DNA of 64,000 nucleotides, from contig JAQGID010000235.1 of assembly GCA_028291405.1 (NCBI GenBank), positions 1 through 64,000 of the forward strand. The letters are read 5' to 3'. The notes under the pieces are model-generated. The model was given only the letters and a program-made list of their open reading frames with translations, did not search any database and was not told the DNA's origin. Each line of letters opens with the position of its first letter. The first letter of the stretch is position 1. The translations under genes were made by a program, and so were the position numbers. This DNA is from Rhodospirillales bacterium (GTDB taxonomy: Bacteria; Pseudomonadota; Alphaproteobacteria; ATCC43930; CGMCC-115725). Below, piece after piece: positions 7,694 through 15,944 of the stretch.

Positions 7694-9763
7694 ATGAGCC
7701 CCGCGCATCTGCGAGAGTTGAATCCCGAGCAGCGCAGGGCCGTCGAATATGGCGTCGGGCTTGCCGATGGCGCCATCGGCGGGCCGCTTCTCGTCATCGC
7801 CGGGGCAGGGTCGGGCAAGACCAACACGCTCGCGCATCGCGTCGCGCATCTCGTCGTCAGCGGCGTCGATCCGCGGCGCATCCTGCTGATGACCTTCTCG
7901 CGCCGCGCGGCGGCCGAGATGACGCGGCGGGTCGCGCGGATCTGCACGCAGGTGCTGGGGGCGAATGCCGGCGTCATGACTGATACGCTGGCCTGGGCCG
8001 GCACGTTTCACGGCATCGGCGCGCGGCTGCTGCGCGATTACGCCGAGCAGATCGGGCTCGATCCCGATTTCACGATCCACGATCGCGAGGATTCCGCCGA
8101 CCTCATCAATCTCGTGCGGCACGAGCTCGGGTTCTCGAAGACCGAGAGCCGCTTTCCCGCCAAGGGCACGTGCCTCGCGATCTATTCGCGCGCGGTGAAC
8201 GCCGAGCTGCCGCTCGATCGCGTGCTGATGGCTCACTATCCCTGGTGCGCCGTTTGGGAGGCGCAGCTGCGCCAGCTGTTCGCCACCTATGTCGAGGCCA
8301 AGCAGGCGCAGAACATCCTCGATTACGACGATCTGCTGCTCTACTGGGCGCGCACCGTCGGCGATCCGATGCTCGCCGAGGACATCGGCGGCAGGTTCGA
8401 CCACGTGCTGGTCGACGAGTACCAGGACACCAACCGCCTGCAGTCGGCGATCTTGCTGGCGCTGAAGCCGCAAGGGCGGGGACTCACCGTCGTCGGCGAC
8501 GATGCGCAGTCGATCTATTCCTTCCGCGCCGCCACCGTCCGCAACATCCTCGACTTTCCCGGCAGCTTCAGCCCCGCCGCCGAGATCGTCACCCTCGACC
8601 GCAACTACCGCTCGACGCAGCCGATCCTCGCGGCCGCCAACGGCGTCATCGAGCTTTCCGCCGAGCGCTTCACCAAGAACCTGTGGACCGAGCGCCTGTC
8701 GGCCGAGCGGCCGCGGCTGGTCAGCGTCCGCGACGAGACCGACCAGGCCGGCTATATCGTGGAGCAGGTGCTCGAAGGCCGCGAATGCGGCACGCCTTTG
8801 AAGCAACAGGCGGTGCTGTTCCGCACCTCGCATCACAGCGGCCCGCTCGAGGTCGAGCTGACGCGCCGCAACATTCCCTTCGTCAAGTTCGGCGGCCTCA
8901 AATTCCTCGACAGCGCGCATGTCAAGGACATGCTGGCGATGCTGCGCTTCGCGCAGAATCCGCGCGACCGAGTCGCGGGGTTTCGCCTTATGCTGCTGCT
9001 GCCGGGGGTGGGGCCCGCCTCGGCGCAGCGCGTCCTCGACGGGATGGCCGAGCAGCCGGATCCGCTCGCCGCGCTCACCGCGATCGCGCCGCCGCCGCGC
9101 GCCGGCGACAACTGGGTCGGCTTCGTCGAGACGCTGCAGCTTCTGCGCGCCGGAAAGTCCGGCTGGCCAGCCGAGATCGAGCATGCGCGCCGCTGGTACG
9201 AGCCGCATCTCGAGCGCATCCACGACGATGCGGCGATGCGCCAGCTCGATCTGCTGCAGCTCGAGCAGATCGCGACGGGCTATCCGTCGCGCGATCGCTT
9301 CCTGACCGAGCTGACGCTCGATCCGCCGGATGCCACCAGCGATCAGTCGGGCGTGCCGTTTCTCGACGAGGATTATTTGATCCTCTCGACCATCCATTCC
9401 GCCAAGGGGCAGGAGTGGAAATCGGTCTTCGTGCTCAACGTCGTCGACGGGTGCATCCCGTCCGATCTCGGGACCGGCACGACGGCGGAGATCGAGGAGG
9501 AGCGGCGGCTGCTCTATGTCGCGATGACGCGGGCGAAGGACAATCTGCATGTCGTCGTGCCGCAGCGCTTCTTCACGCACGGGCAGAATCCGCAGGGCGA
9601 CCGCCATGTCTATGCCTCGCGGAGCCGGTTCATTCCGGGGAGCCTGCTGCCGCATTTCGAATGCACGGCATGGCCGGCGGCTGCGGCGACGGTCGGCGCC
9701 GCTCCCGACGTCAGGCAGCGCCGGATCGACGTCGGGGCGCGGATGCGGGCGATGTGGCGGTGA
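7694..9763 (+). CDS. UvrD/PcrA/Rep-family ATP-dependent DNA helicase
   Basis: A superfamily 1A 3'-5' DNA helicase of 689 residues. The motifs occur in order: Walker A AGAGSGKTNTL near residue 36, motif Ia LLMTFSRRAAAEM, Walker B VDEYQDTN near 239, motif III GDDAQSIYSFRAA, motif IV RNYRSTQPIL, motif V STIHSAKGQEW near 565 and motif VI YVAMTRAKDNL near 608. ATG 7694 is preferred over upstream in-frame starts because GGAGA precedes it by 7 bp and the protein then begins with the usual LNPEQRRAVE motif. It lacks the long C-terminal tail of canonical UvrD, so it is probably an accessory paralogue. Its last 53 bp overlap alkB on the other strand. Confidence 0.92.
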   Translation: MSPAHLRELNPEQRRAVEYGVGLADGAIGGPLLVIAGAGSGKTNTLAHRVAHLVVSGVDPRRILLMTFSRRAAAEMTRRVARICTQVLGANAGVMTDTLAWAGTFHGIGARLLRDYAEQIGLDPDFTIHDREDSADLINLVRHELGFSKTESRFPAKGTCLAIYSRAVNAELPLDRVLMAHYPWCAVWEAQLRQLFATYVEAKQAQNILDYDDLLLYWARTVGDPMLAEDIGGRFDHVLVDEYQDTNRLQSAILLALKPQGRGLTVVGDDAQSIYSFRAATVRNILDFPGSFSPAAEIVTLDRNYRSTQPILAAANGVIELSAERFTKNLWTERLSAERPRLVSVRDETDQAGYIVEQVLEGRECGTPLKQQAVLFRTSHHSGPLEVELTRRNIPFVKFGGLKFLDSAHVKDMLAMLRFAQNPRDRVAGFRLMLLLPGVGPASAQRVLDGMAEQPDPLAALTAIAPPPRAGDNWVGFVETLQLLRAGKSGWPAEIEHARRWYEPHLERIHDDAAMRQLDLLQLEQIATGYPSRDRFLTELTLDPPDATSDQSGVPFLDEDYLILSTIHSAKGQEWKSVFVLNVVDGCIPSDLGTGTTAEIEEERRLLYVAMTRAKDNLHVVVPQRFFTHGQNPQGDRHVYASRSRFIPGSLLPHFECTAWPAAAATVGAAPDVRQRRIDVGARMRAMWR

Positions 9764-10358
9764 GCGAGCGTGCCTGACGCTCGTCCGCGGTGAAATTCCG
9801 AAAGGTCACCGAGTATCTGAGGGCATCGACGACCGGCAGGCTGTGCTCCCATTCGCGCCGCGCCGGGCCGCGCAGGAGATAGGCCGACCGCGGCTCGACG
9901 ATCCGGGAAAGACGATCCCAACCCGATCCCGCCTTGCGGCGGAAGCGCAGAACGCCGGGCGAGAGGAACGAGATGCCGATCACGTCCTCGAACATCGGCT
10001 TGTCGCGATGCCAGCCGATGCCGGCACCGGGCGCATATTCGGTGACGAGAATTTGCTGGAGCCCCGCGGGGTCGACACCGGCAAAGGCGGCGGCCTTCTC
10101 GCGCAACGGGAAGAAGAAGCTCGGTATCTCCTCGCTCTGCCGAAGCGCGCGGCCGGCGTAGTCATAGCGCCAGCCGAACGAGACGATCCGCCGCTTGCCG
10201 AGATAGCCGTGAAACTCGAAAGGCTGGAACGGCAGATCGGCGAAGCGCTCGACGAGCGCGCCCTCCTCGCTCTCGGCAATCAACTCGGCTCGGTAGGCGA
10301 AGCCGGGCGGCATCGTTCGCTCGGCGGCGAAAAGATCGGTCTGTTGCAGGCTGAGCAT
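9711..10358 (-). CDS. alkB: AlkB-family alpha-ketoglutarate-dependent dioxygenase
   Basis: An Fe(II)/2-oxoglutarate dioxygenase of 215 residues, of the type that oxidatively removes alkyl lesions from DNA or RNA bases. The iron triad is visible as HRD (GIGWHRDKP, residues about 117-119) and a later His in EHSLPVV near residue 168. The 2-oxoglutarate-binding arginines sit in LRYSVTFRNF. The N-terminal part (LPFQPFEFHGYLGKRRIVSFG) is typical of the small bacterial/ALKBH-like group. Its 3' end converges on and overlaps the helicase gene by 53 bp, so the extra C-terminal tail after RNFTADE is encoded antisense to the helicase. It begins 82 bp downstream of the carboxylase stop on the same strand. 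Confidence 0.9.
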   Translation of the reverse strand: MLSLQQTDLFAAERTMPPGFAYRAELIAESEEGALVERFADLPFQPFEFHGYLGKRRIVSFGWRYDYAGRALRQSEEIPSFFFPLREKAAAFAGVDPAGLQQILVTEYAPGAGIGWHRDKPMFEDVIGISFLSPGVLRFRRKAGSGWDRLSRIVEPRSAYLLRGPARREWEHSLPVVDALRYSVTFRNFTADERQARSLTATSPASAPRRRSGAA

Positions 10359-10440
10359 GGCGGCTATATCGCCCCGTGCGAGACGGCCTGCAAGATGTCG
10401 GGCCTAGGCTTTCTCCCCGGTCTTTAGCCCGCGCGGCGCG

Positions 10441-13400
10441 TCAGGCTTCCTCGATCAGCGCGACGATCTGGCCGGCCTTGACGACCCGGCCGGGCTGGAA
10501 GCGCAACTCGCGCACGGTGCCGCCGACCGGCGCGACGACGGCGATCTCCATCTTCATCGATTCCGTCACGACCAGGACCTGACCGGCGGTCACGGAGTCG
10601 CCGACCGCGACCTCGATCTTCCAGACGACGCCGGTCGTGGAGGCGTGCACGGGGCTGGTGCCTTCGGGCCAATTCTCCTCGGCCAAGGTGGAAGGGTCGA
10701 CGGCGTCGTCGGCGACATAGGTGTCGAGCCCCTGCTCGCGCCAGCGTTGCCGTTCGGCCTCGAAGGCTTGTTGCTGGCGCGACTTGGCGCCGGCGATCTC
10801 CGCCGCGTTCGCCGCGAGGAATTTCTCGTGCTCGCCCAGCGTGAAGCGGCTCTCCTCGATGCGCAGCGGATAGAGTCCGTGCGGGAAGGCCGCGCGCGCC
10901 TCGACGAGCTCGTCGCCGGAGACGGGAAAGAAGCGGATTTGGTCGAAGAACCGCAGCAGCCAGGGCTGCTCGAAGCAATCCGTCTTCCGCCAGCGATTCC
11001 ACATCTGGATGGTGCGGCCGAACAGCTGATAGCCGCCCGGACCCTCCATGCCGTAGACGCAGAGATAGGCGCCGCCGATGCCGACGGCGTTCTCCGGCGT
11101 CCAGGTGCGCGCCGGATTGTACTTGGTGGTGACCAGCCGGTGGCGCGGATCGAGCGGCGTCGCCACCGGGGCACCGAGATAGACGTCGCCGAGGCCGAGG
11201 ACGAGGTAGCTCGCGTCGAAGACGATGCGTCTGACGTCGTCCTCGCTGTCGAGCCCGTTGATGCGGCGGATGAACTCGATGTTCGACGGGCACCAGGGCG
11301 CGTTCGGACGCACCAGCTCGGCATATTTCCGCATGGCGAGCTGCGCCTGCTCGTCGTTCCAGGACAGCGGCAGATGCACGATGCGGCTGTCGATGGAAAC
11401 CGAGCGGGGATCCGGGAGCTCGCTTTCCAGCGCGACGAGCGTGTCGAGCAGGCGGCGCTGCGAGAGGATGCGGCTGTCGTAATGAATTTGCAGCGAGCGA
11501 ATCCCCGGCGTCAGGTCGATGATCGCCGGCAGCTTCGCGACGTGCACGCTCTGCATCAGCAGGTGCACGCGGACGCGCAACGCGATGTCGAGGACCATCG
11601 CGCCGTATTCGACGAGCAGGTAATCGTCGCCGGCGGCGCGATACGCGACCTCGACCGCGCGATCGAGACTGCGAAGGACGTCGCCCTGCGGAACCGCGCC
11701 GGAAAAGACGATCGGCGCCGCCTGGCGAAGCGCCACCGCCTGCTCCGGCGTCATCGCGCGGAAGCGGAGCCTGTCGCCGGGCTTCAGCTGGCCGAGCTTC
11801 CAGAGTTCGCCGCTCGCCACCACCGCCGGACACACGAAGCCGCCGAGACTCGGACCGTCGGGGCCGAGGATGATCGGCATGTCGCCGGTGAAATCGATGG
11901 CACCGACGGCATAGGCATTGTCGTGGATGTTGGACGGGTGCAGCCCCGCCTCGCCGCCGTCGGCCCGCGCCCATTGCGGCCGCGGCCCGATCAGGCGGAC
12001 GCCGGTGCGGGCGCTGTTGAAATGGATCTCGTATTCGTCCGCGAAGAGGGCGACGATATCGGCCTCGGTGAAGAAGTCGGGAGCGCCGTGCGGGCCGTAG
12101 AGCACGCCGATCTCCCAGCGGTCGGTCAAGGGCGGCAGGTCTTCGGGCAGCGTTGCCATTGCCGGCGCGGCGGGCTCGCTGCTGATGCGCAGCGTGTCGC
12201 CGGCCTTGAGGACGCCGGTCGCATGGCCGCCGAAGCCGCCAAGCGAGAAGGTCGAGCGCGAGCCGAGATAGAGCGGCGCATCGAAACCGCCGCGCACCCC
12301 GAGATATGTCCGCATCCCCGGCCCGGCGATTCGGCCGAGCGCCAGCACCTGACCGGGCTTGACGCCGATCGGCTGCCAATATGGGATTGGCACGCCGTCG
12401 AGCGTCGCGGTCATGATCGCGCCGCCCAGCGCGATCGTGGCGTCGCTGAGGAAGCGCAGGCTCGGCCCCATCAGGGTGCATTCGAGCACGGCGCAGCGCT
12501 CGTCGTTGCCGAGGACGCGGTTGACGATCCGGTGCGAGCGCTCGTCCATCGGACCGCTGGGCGGGATGCCGACATCCCAATAGCCGAGCCGACCCGGAAA
12601 ATCCTGCAGGCTCGATTGCGCGCCGGGCGCCAGCACCTCGAGGCTGCGCGAGCGGAAGGCGAAGTCCTTGAGCGTCGCGGTCGTGGCGGTGCCGGAGCGA
12701 AATCCATCGCCGCGCAGGATCTGCGACAGATAGGCGAGATTCGTCTCGACGCCCCAGACGCTGGTCTCGTCGAGCGCGTTCGTCATCTTCGCGAGCGCGT
12801 CGCGCCGGTCTCGGCCATGCACGATGATCTTGGCGAGCATGGGATCGTAGAACGGCGATACCTCGGCGCCGGTCTCGATCCAGCTTTCGACGCGCGCCTG
12901 GGCCGGCATCGCGAGCGCGGTGATGACGCCGGTCGAGGGGCGGAAATCCTGCGCCGGATTCTCGGCATAGAGGCGCGTCTCGATCGCATGGCCGCGCGCC
13001 ACCAGCTGCTCCTGCGGCGGCAGCGCGAATTCGCCGGCCGCCTGCCGCACCATCCATTCGACGAGGTCGACGCCGAAGACTTCCTCCGTCACCGGATGCT
13101 CGACCTGCAGGCGCGTGTTGACCTCGAGGAAATACGGCTCCTGACGCGCGACGTCGTAGACGAACTCGACGGTCCCCGCGGATTCGTAGCCGACCGCCCG
13201 CCCCAGCGCGATGGCGGCGCGGCGCAGCCGGTCGCGCATCGCCTCGCTCAAGTTGGGCGCCGGGGTTTCCTCGACGACTTTCTGGTTGCGCCGCTGCAGC
13301 GAGCAATCGCGCTCGCCGAGCGCGACGACTCCGCCCTTGCCGTCGCCGAAGATCTGCACCTCGATGTGGCGCGCCTGCGCGACGAAGCGTTCGAGGTAGA

Positions 13401-13986
13401 GCCGGGCATCGCCGAAATTGCCGGAGGCCAACCGTGCTACGCCGTCGTAGCGCTGTGACAGCTCCTCCGGGGTGCGGCAGAGCTGCATGCCGATGCCGCC
13501 GCCGCCCGCCGTGCTCTTCAGCATGACGGGGTATCCGATGCGGGCGGCTTCGACGAGCGCCTGCGCCCCGTTCTCGAGCAATCCGCTGCCAGGCAGCAGT
13601 GGCACGCCGGACTGTGCCGCGATCTCACGCGCCGTATGCTTCAGGCCGAAGGCGCGGATATGGTCGGGGCGCGGCCCGATGAAGACGATGTTCTCGGCGG
13701 CGAGGCGCTCGGCGAAGCCGATGTTCTCCGAAAGGAATCCGTAGCCGGGGTGCACCGCCTGTGCGCCGGTCGCGCGGCAGGCGGCGATGATCTTGTCGAC
13801 GTCGAGATAGGTTTCCGCCGCGGCGCCGGCGCCCAGCCGCACCAAGCGGTCGGCGCTGCGCATCGGCGCGGTGAAGCGGTCGGCGTCCGACGCGACGGCC
13901 ACCGCCTCGATGCCGAGGCGATGCAGCGTGCGAATGACGCGGGCTGCGATCTCGCCGCGGTTGGCAACCAGGACTGTCTTGAACAT
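10441..13986 (-). CDS. Urea/guanidine carboxylase (biotin-dependent)
   Basis: A biotin-dependent carboxylase of 1181 residues. The biotin carboxylase domain (about 1-450) starts KTVLVANRGEIAARVIRT and contains the ATP-grasp glycine loop STAGGGGIGM and EVNTRLQVEHPVTEE. The KipA/KipI-like carboxyltransferase domains follow (GRLGYWDVGIPPSGPMD; later KYNPARTWTPEN and GMEGPGGYQLFGRT). The C-terminal biotinyl domain has the attachment motif ESMKME near residue 1142. Enzymes of this layout carboxylate urea to allophanate, or guanidine to carboxyguanidine when they occur with UAAP1/UAAP2. The context favours guanidine or a related compound, but sequence alone does not settle it. The start at 13986 gives MFKTVLVANRG. 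It is the last gene of the operon, 8 bp after UAAP2. No allophanate hydrolase follows. Confidence 0.9.
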   Translation of the reverse strand: MFKTVLVANRGEIAARVIRTLHRLGIEAVAVASDADRFTAPMRSADRLVRLGAGAAAETYLDVDKIIAACRATGAQAVHPGYGFLSENIGFAERLAAENIVFIGPRPDHIRAFGLKHTAREIAAQSGVPLLPGSGLLENGAQALVEAARIGYPVMLKSTAGGGGIGMQLCRTPEELSQRYDGVARLASGNFGDARLYLERFVAQARHIEVQIFGDGKGGVVALGERDCSLQRRNQKVVEETPAPNLSEAMRDRLRRAAIALGRAVGYESAGTVEFVYDVARQEPYFLEVNTRLQVEHPVTEEVFGVDLVEWMVRQAAGEFALPPQEQLVARGHAIETRLYAENPAQDFRPSTGVITALAMPAQARVESWIETGAEVSPFYDPMLAKIIVHGRDRRDALAKMTNALDETSVWGVETNLAYLSQILRGDGFRSGTATTATLKDFAFRSRSLEVLAPGAQSSLQDFPGRLGYWDVGIPPSGPMDERSHRIVNRVLGNDERCAVLECTLMGPSLRFLSDATIALGGAIMTATLDGVPIPYWQPIGVKPGQVLALGRIAGPGMRTYLGVRGGFDAPLYLGSRSTFSLGGFGGHATGVLKAGDTLRISSEPAAPAMATLPEDLPPLTDRWEIGVLYGPHGAPDFFTEADIVALFADEYEIHFNSARTGVRLIGPRPQWARADGGEAGLHPSNIHDNAYAVGAIDFTGDMPIILGPDGPSLGGFVCPAVVASGELWKLGQLKPGDRLRFRAMTPEQAVALRQAAPIVFSGAVPQGDVLRSLDRAVEVAYRAAGDDYLLVEYGAMVLDIALRVRVHLLMQSVHVAKLPAIIDLTPGIRSLQIHYDSRILSQRRLLDTLVALESELPDPRSVSIDSRIVHLPLSWNDEQAQLAMRKYAELVRPNAPWCPSNIEFIRRINGLDSEDDVRRIVFDASYLVLGLGDVYLGAPVATPLDPRHRLVTTKYNPARTWTPENAVGIGGAYLCVYGMEGPGGYQLFGRTIQMWNRWRKTDCFEQPWLLRFFDQIRFFPVSGDELVEARAAFPHGLYPLRIEESRFTLGEHEKFLAANAAEIAGAKSRQQQAFEAERQRWREQGLDTYVADDAVDPSTLAEENWPEGTSPVHASTTGVVWKIEVAVGDSVTAGQVLVVTESMKMEIAVVAPVGGTVRELRFQPGRVVKAGQIVALIEEA

Positions 13987-13994
13987 TGCCGCTC

Positions 13995-14639
13995 TTAGCT
14001 GTCGGGCGCGTCCCAGATGAGGACTCGGATCGGCGTCGGGTCGAAGCCGTTGCAGGGATTGTTGACCTGCGGGCAATTCGAGATGACGCAGAGCACATCC
14101 ATCTCGGCGCGCAGCTCGACGTAGTCGCCCGGCTTGGACGCGCCATCGACGATCGCCAGCTCGCCGTCGGGCAGGATCGGGACGTTCATGAAGAAGTTGA
14201 TGTTGCTGACGATGTCGCGCTTGTCCATGCCGTGCCGCGCCAGCTCGACGAGGAAATTCTCGCGACAGGCGTGCATGTAGCGGGTGTGATGGCCGAACCG
14301 CACCGTGTTGGCCTCGCAGCTGCAGGCGCCCGCCGAGGTGTCGTGATCGCCGCTGGTATCGGCGGTCACGATCGCCATGACGTTGCCGTCGTTCGAGAGA
14401 AGCCGCGTTCCAGCGGTGACATAGGCGGAGCCTTGCGCCGCCACGGTGTCCTGGGCGCTGTAGCGCTCGATCAATTTGTCGGCGCGATAGAGCAGCGTGT
14501 CGACCGCCTGCTGGCCCTCGAGGTCGACGATGCGCAGGGATTGTCCCTTGCGGACGAGGCCGGACCAGGGCGTGCGGGCCGGAACGACGTGGTCGTAGAC
14601 AGCCTCAGTAGGATCGAGCGGAGAGGTTGCGATCGTCAT
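13995..14639 (-). CDS. Urea carboxylase-associated protein 2 (UAAP2; carboxyguanidine deiminase subunit CgdB-like)
   Basis: A DUF1989-type protein of 214 residues. The core GQSLRIVDLEGQQAVDTLLY, the cysteine/histidine run DHDTSAGACSCEANTVRFGHHT and the ending CPQVNNPCNG are typical of UAAP2. In guanidine-using bacteria the UAAP1/UAAP2 pair was shown to form a heteromeric carboxyguanidine deiminase that converts the carboxylase product to allophanate. The ATG at 14639 is chosen because it overlaps the UAAP1 stop by 4 bp and removes a poorly conserved 30-residue extension. The ACSC and HH residues could form a metal site. It is placed between UAAP1 and the carboxylase in an unbroken operon. Confidence 0.85.
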   Translation of the reverse strand: MTIATSPLDPTEAVYDHVVPARTPWSGLVRKGQSLRIVDLEGQQAVDTLLYRADKLIERYSAQDTVAAQGSAYVTAGTRLLSNDGNVMAIVTADTSGDHDTSAGACSCEANTVRFGHHTRYMHACRENFLVELARHGMDKRDIVSNINFFMNVPILPDGELAIVDGASKPGDYVELRAEMDVLCVISNCPQVNNPCNGFDPTPIRVLIWDAPDS

Positions 14640-15448
14640 GGCCGGCCTGCCGTATTCTCGAAGGCGCGCACGGCTTCTTCCGTCGCCGTGCGACAGAGAT
14701 CGTCCGCGGCTGCTTGCGGAGAGCGCCACAGAATGGCGCGGACCGGCTCCGCGCTCCAGTCCGGCGCGGGGCTGAGGGGATGGGGACAGTTGGAGAGCGC
14801 GACGATGAGGTCCATCTCGGCGCGCAGGTCGATATAGTCGCCCGGCTTCACGGTGCCGTCGCGCCAGACGAGCTTGCCTTTCTCGTCGGTGCCGACCGGC
14901 ACGAAGAAGCTGATGCAGGGGCCGACGTCGCGCACGGTCATGCCGTGTTTCGCGGCCGCCAGGATGAAATTCTCATGCGAGTTGCGGCGCGTCGGGCTGA
15001 CGCCGTATTTGCGCGCGTCGCTGCTCCGCGTGCTGGCGCCGGCGACGCAATCGTGCTGGCCGCAGGTGTCGTCGGTGATCGAAGCGATGACGCGCCCCAT
15101 GTCGGAGAGCAACAGCTTGCCGCGCGCCAGCCGCGCGGTCCATTGCACCTTGACCGAATCCGCGGGGTTGAAGCGCTCGCTCGTGTCGTCGGCGTTCCAG
15201 AACAGCGCTGCGACGCCATGCGTCGCATGGTCGTTGACGAGGCGCAGACTTTGCCCGCGAATCATCCGGCATGTCCAGTACCAGCCGGCCGGGATCTCCT
15301 CCTCGTGCTCGATCAGGGCGGCAGGCAGCGTCTGGGGATTGGCCGCGTGGCTCGCCGCCGGGCGGCTGGAATTGACCGATTGCGCGCGCGCCTTCAGCTC
15401 GAAATAGCGGCGGCGGTATTCCTCGGGCGTTGCAAGCGTCTCGCTCAT
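14636..15448 (-). CDS. Urea carboxylase-associated protein 1 (UAAP1; carboxyguanidine deiminase subunit CgdA-like)
   Basis: A DUF1989-type protein of 270 residues, paralogous to UAAP2. It starts MSETLATPEEYRRRYFELKA, has the core GQSLRLVNDHATHGVAALFW, the TDDTCGQHDCVAGAST segment and CPHPLSP near the end. The Cys/His spacing parallels that of UAAP2, and both contain PGDYIDLRAEMD or a near copy of it. Family knowledge assigns the UAAP1/UAAP2 complex to removal of ammonia from carboxyguanidine. It overlaps the NikR-like gene by 4 bp upstream and UAAP2 by 4 bp downstream, so three genes are translationally coupled. Confidence 0.85.
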   Translation of the reverse strand: MSETLATPEEYRRRYFELKARAQSVNSSRPAASHAANPQTLPAALIEHEEEIPAGWYWTCRMIRGQSLRLVNDHATHGVAALFWNADDTSERFNPADSVKVQWTARLARGKLLLSDMGRVIASITDDTCGQHDCVAGASTRSSDARKYGVSPTRRNSHENFILAAAKHGMTVRDVGPCISFFVPVGTDEKGKLVWRDGTVKPGDYIDLRAEMDLIVALSNCPHPLSPAPDWSAEPVRAILWRSPQAAADDLCRTATEEAVRAFENTAGRP

Positions 15449-15930
15449 CCTGGCCTCCGGGCTTTGTCGTCGTCCTGGCGAAACGGATGAAGCTGGGGAA
15501 TCAGCGCCGCGATCAGATGCATCTTGCCGGAGATGACGCCGCGCCGCGACGTCATCTCGTCGGCGATCACGCGCAGCTTATGCGCCGGCCCTTGCACCAG
15601 GATGACCTCCATCGTCTGATTATGCATGAGATGGACGTGCAGCGAGCTGATGACCTCGTCGATGTAGCGAAACTGCAGATCGGCGAGCTGCTTCTGCAGA
15701 CCGGAGGCGGAATTGTCGTAGAACAGCGTCACGACGCCGACCATGACGTCCTCGCCGAGATTGCTTTTGTGCTCGACCAGCGACTGGTAGAGCATGTCGC
15801 CGATCGCGTGGGACCGGCTGCCGAAGCCGCGCTCCTCGACCATGCGGTCGAGGTCGCACAACAGGCTCTCGGGCAGCGACATGCTGATCCGCGAGACCTG
15901 TTTGCTGTTGCCACGCACATGCGTGCTCAT
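15445..15930 (-). CDS. NikR-family ribbon-helix-helix regulator with altered metal site
   Basis: A 161-residue repressor-like protein. Residues about 11-55 form the ribbon-helix-helix DNA-binding arm (QVSRISMSLPESLLCDLDRM). The rest is a NikR-type ACT-like metal-binding domain with SSLHVHLMHNQTMEVI and VIADEMTSRRGVISGKMHL. In characterised NikR, nickel is held by His76, His87, His89 and Cys95 (E. coli numbering). Here the aligned positions are Phe87, His98, His100 and Thr106, so half the ligands are lost while spacing is kept. It is therefore unlikely to bind Ni(II) in the usual way and may sense another metal or a small molecule. The start at 15930 lies 14 bp after the glutamine-synthetase-like gene and the stop overlaps UAAP1. 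It is the likely regulator of this operon (see 21021-21048). Confidence 0.85.
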   Translation of the reverse strand: MSTHVRGNSKQVSRISMSLPESLLCDLDRMVEERGFGSRSHAIGDMLYQSLVEHKSNLGEDVMVGVVTLFYDNSASGLQKQLADLQFRYIDEVISSLHVHLMHNQTMEVILVQGPAHKLRVIADEMTSRRGVISGKMHLIAALIPQLHPFRQDDDKARRPG

Positions 15931-15944
15931 CGTTTTCTCCCGAC

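Noticed and set aside
10424-13306. A 960-residue second minus-strand frame inside the carboxylase
   Set aside because: Arginine/alanine-rich shadow frame without domains.
10645-13458. A 937-residue open frame opposite the carboxylase gene
   Set aside because: Long antisense frames are expected in G+C-rich coding DNA; the translation is charged and low in complexity, while the carboxylase has clear motifs.
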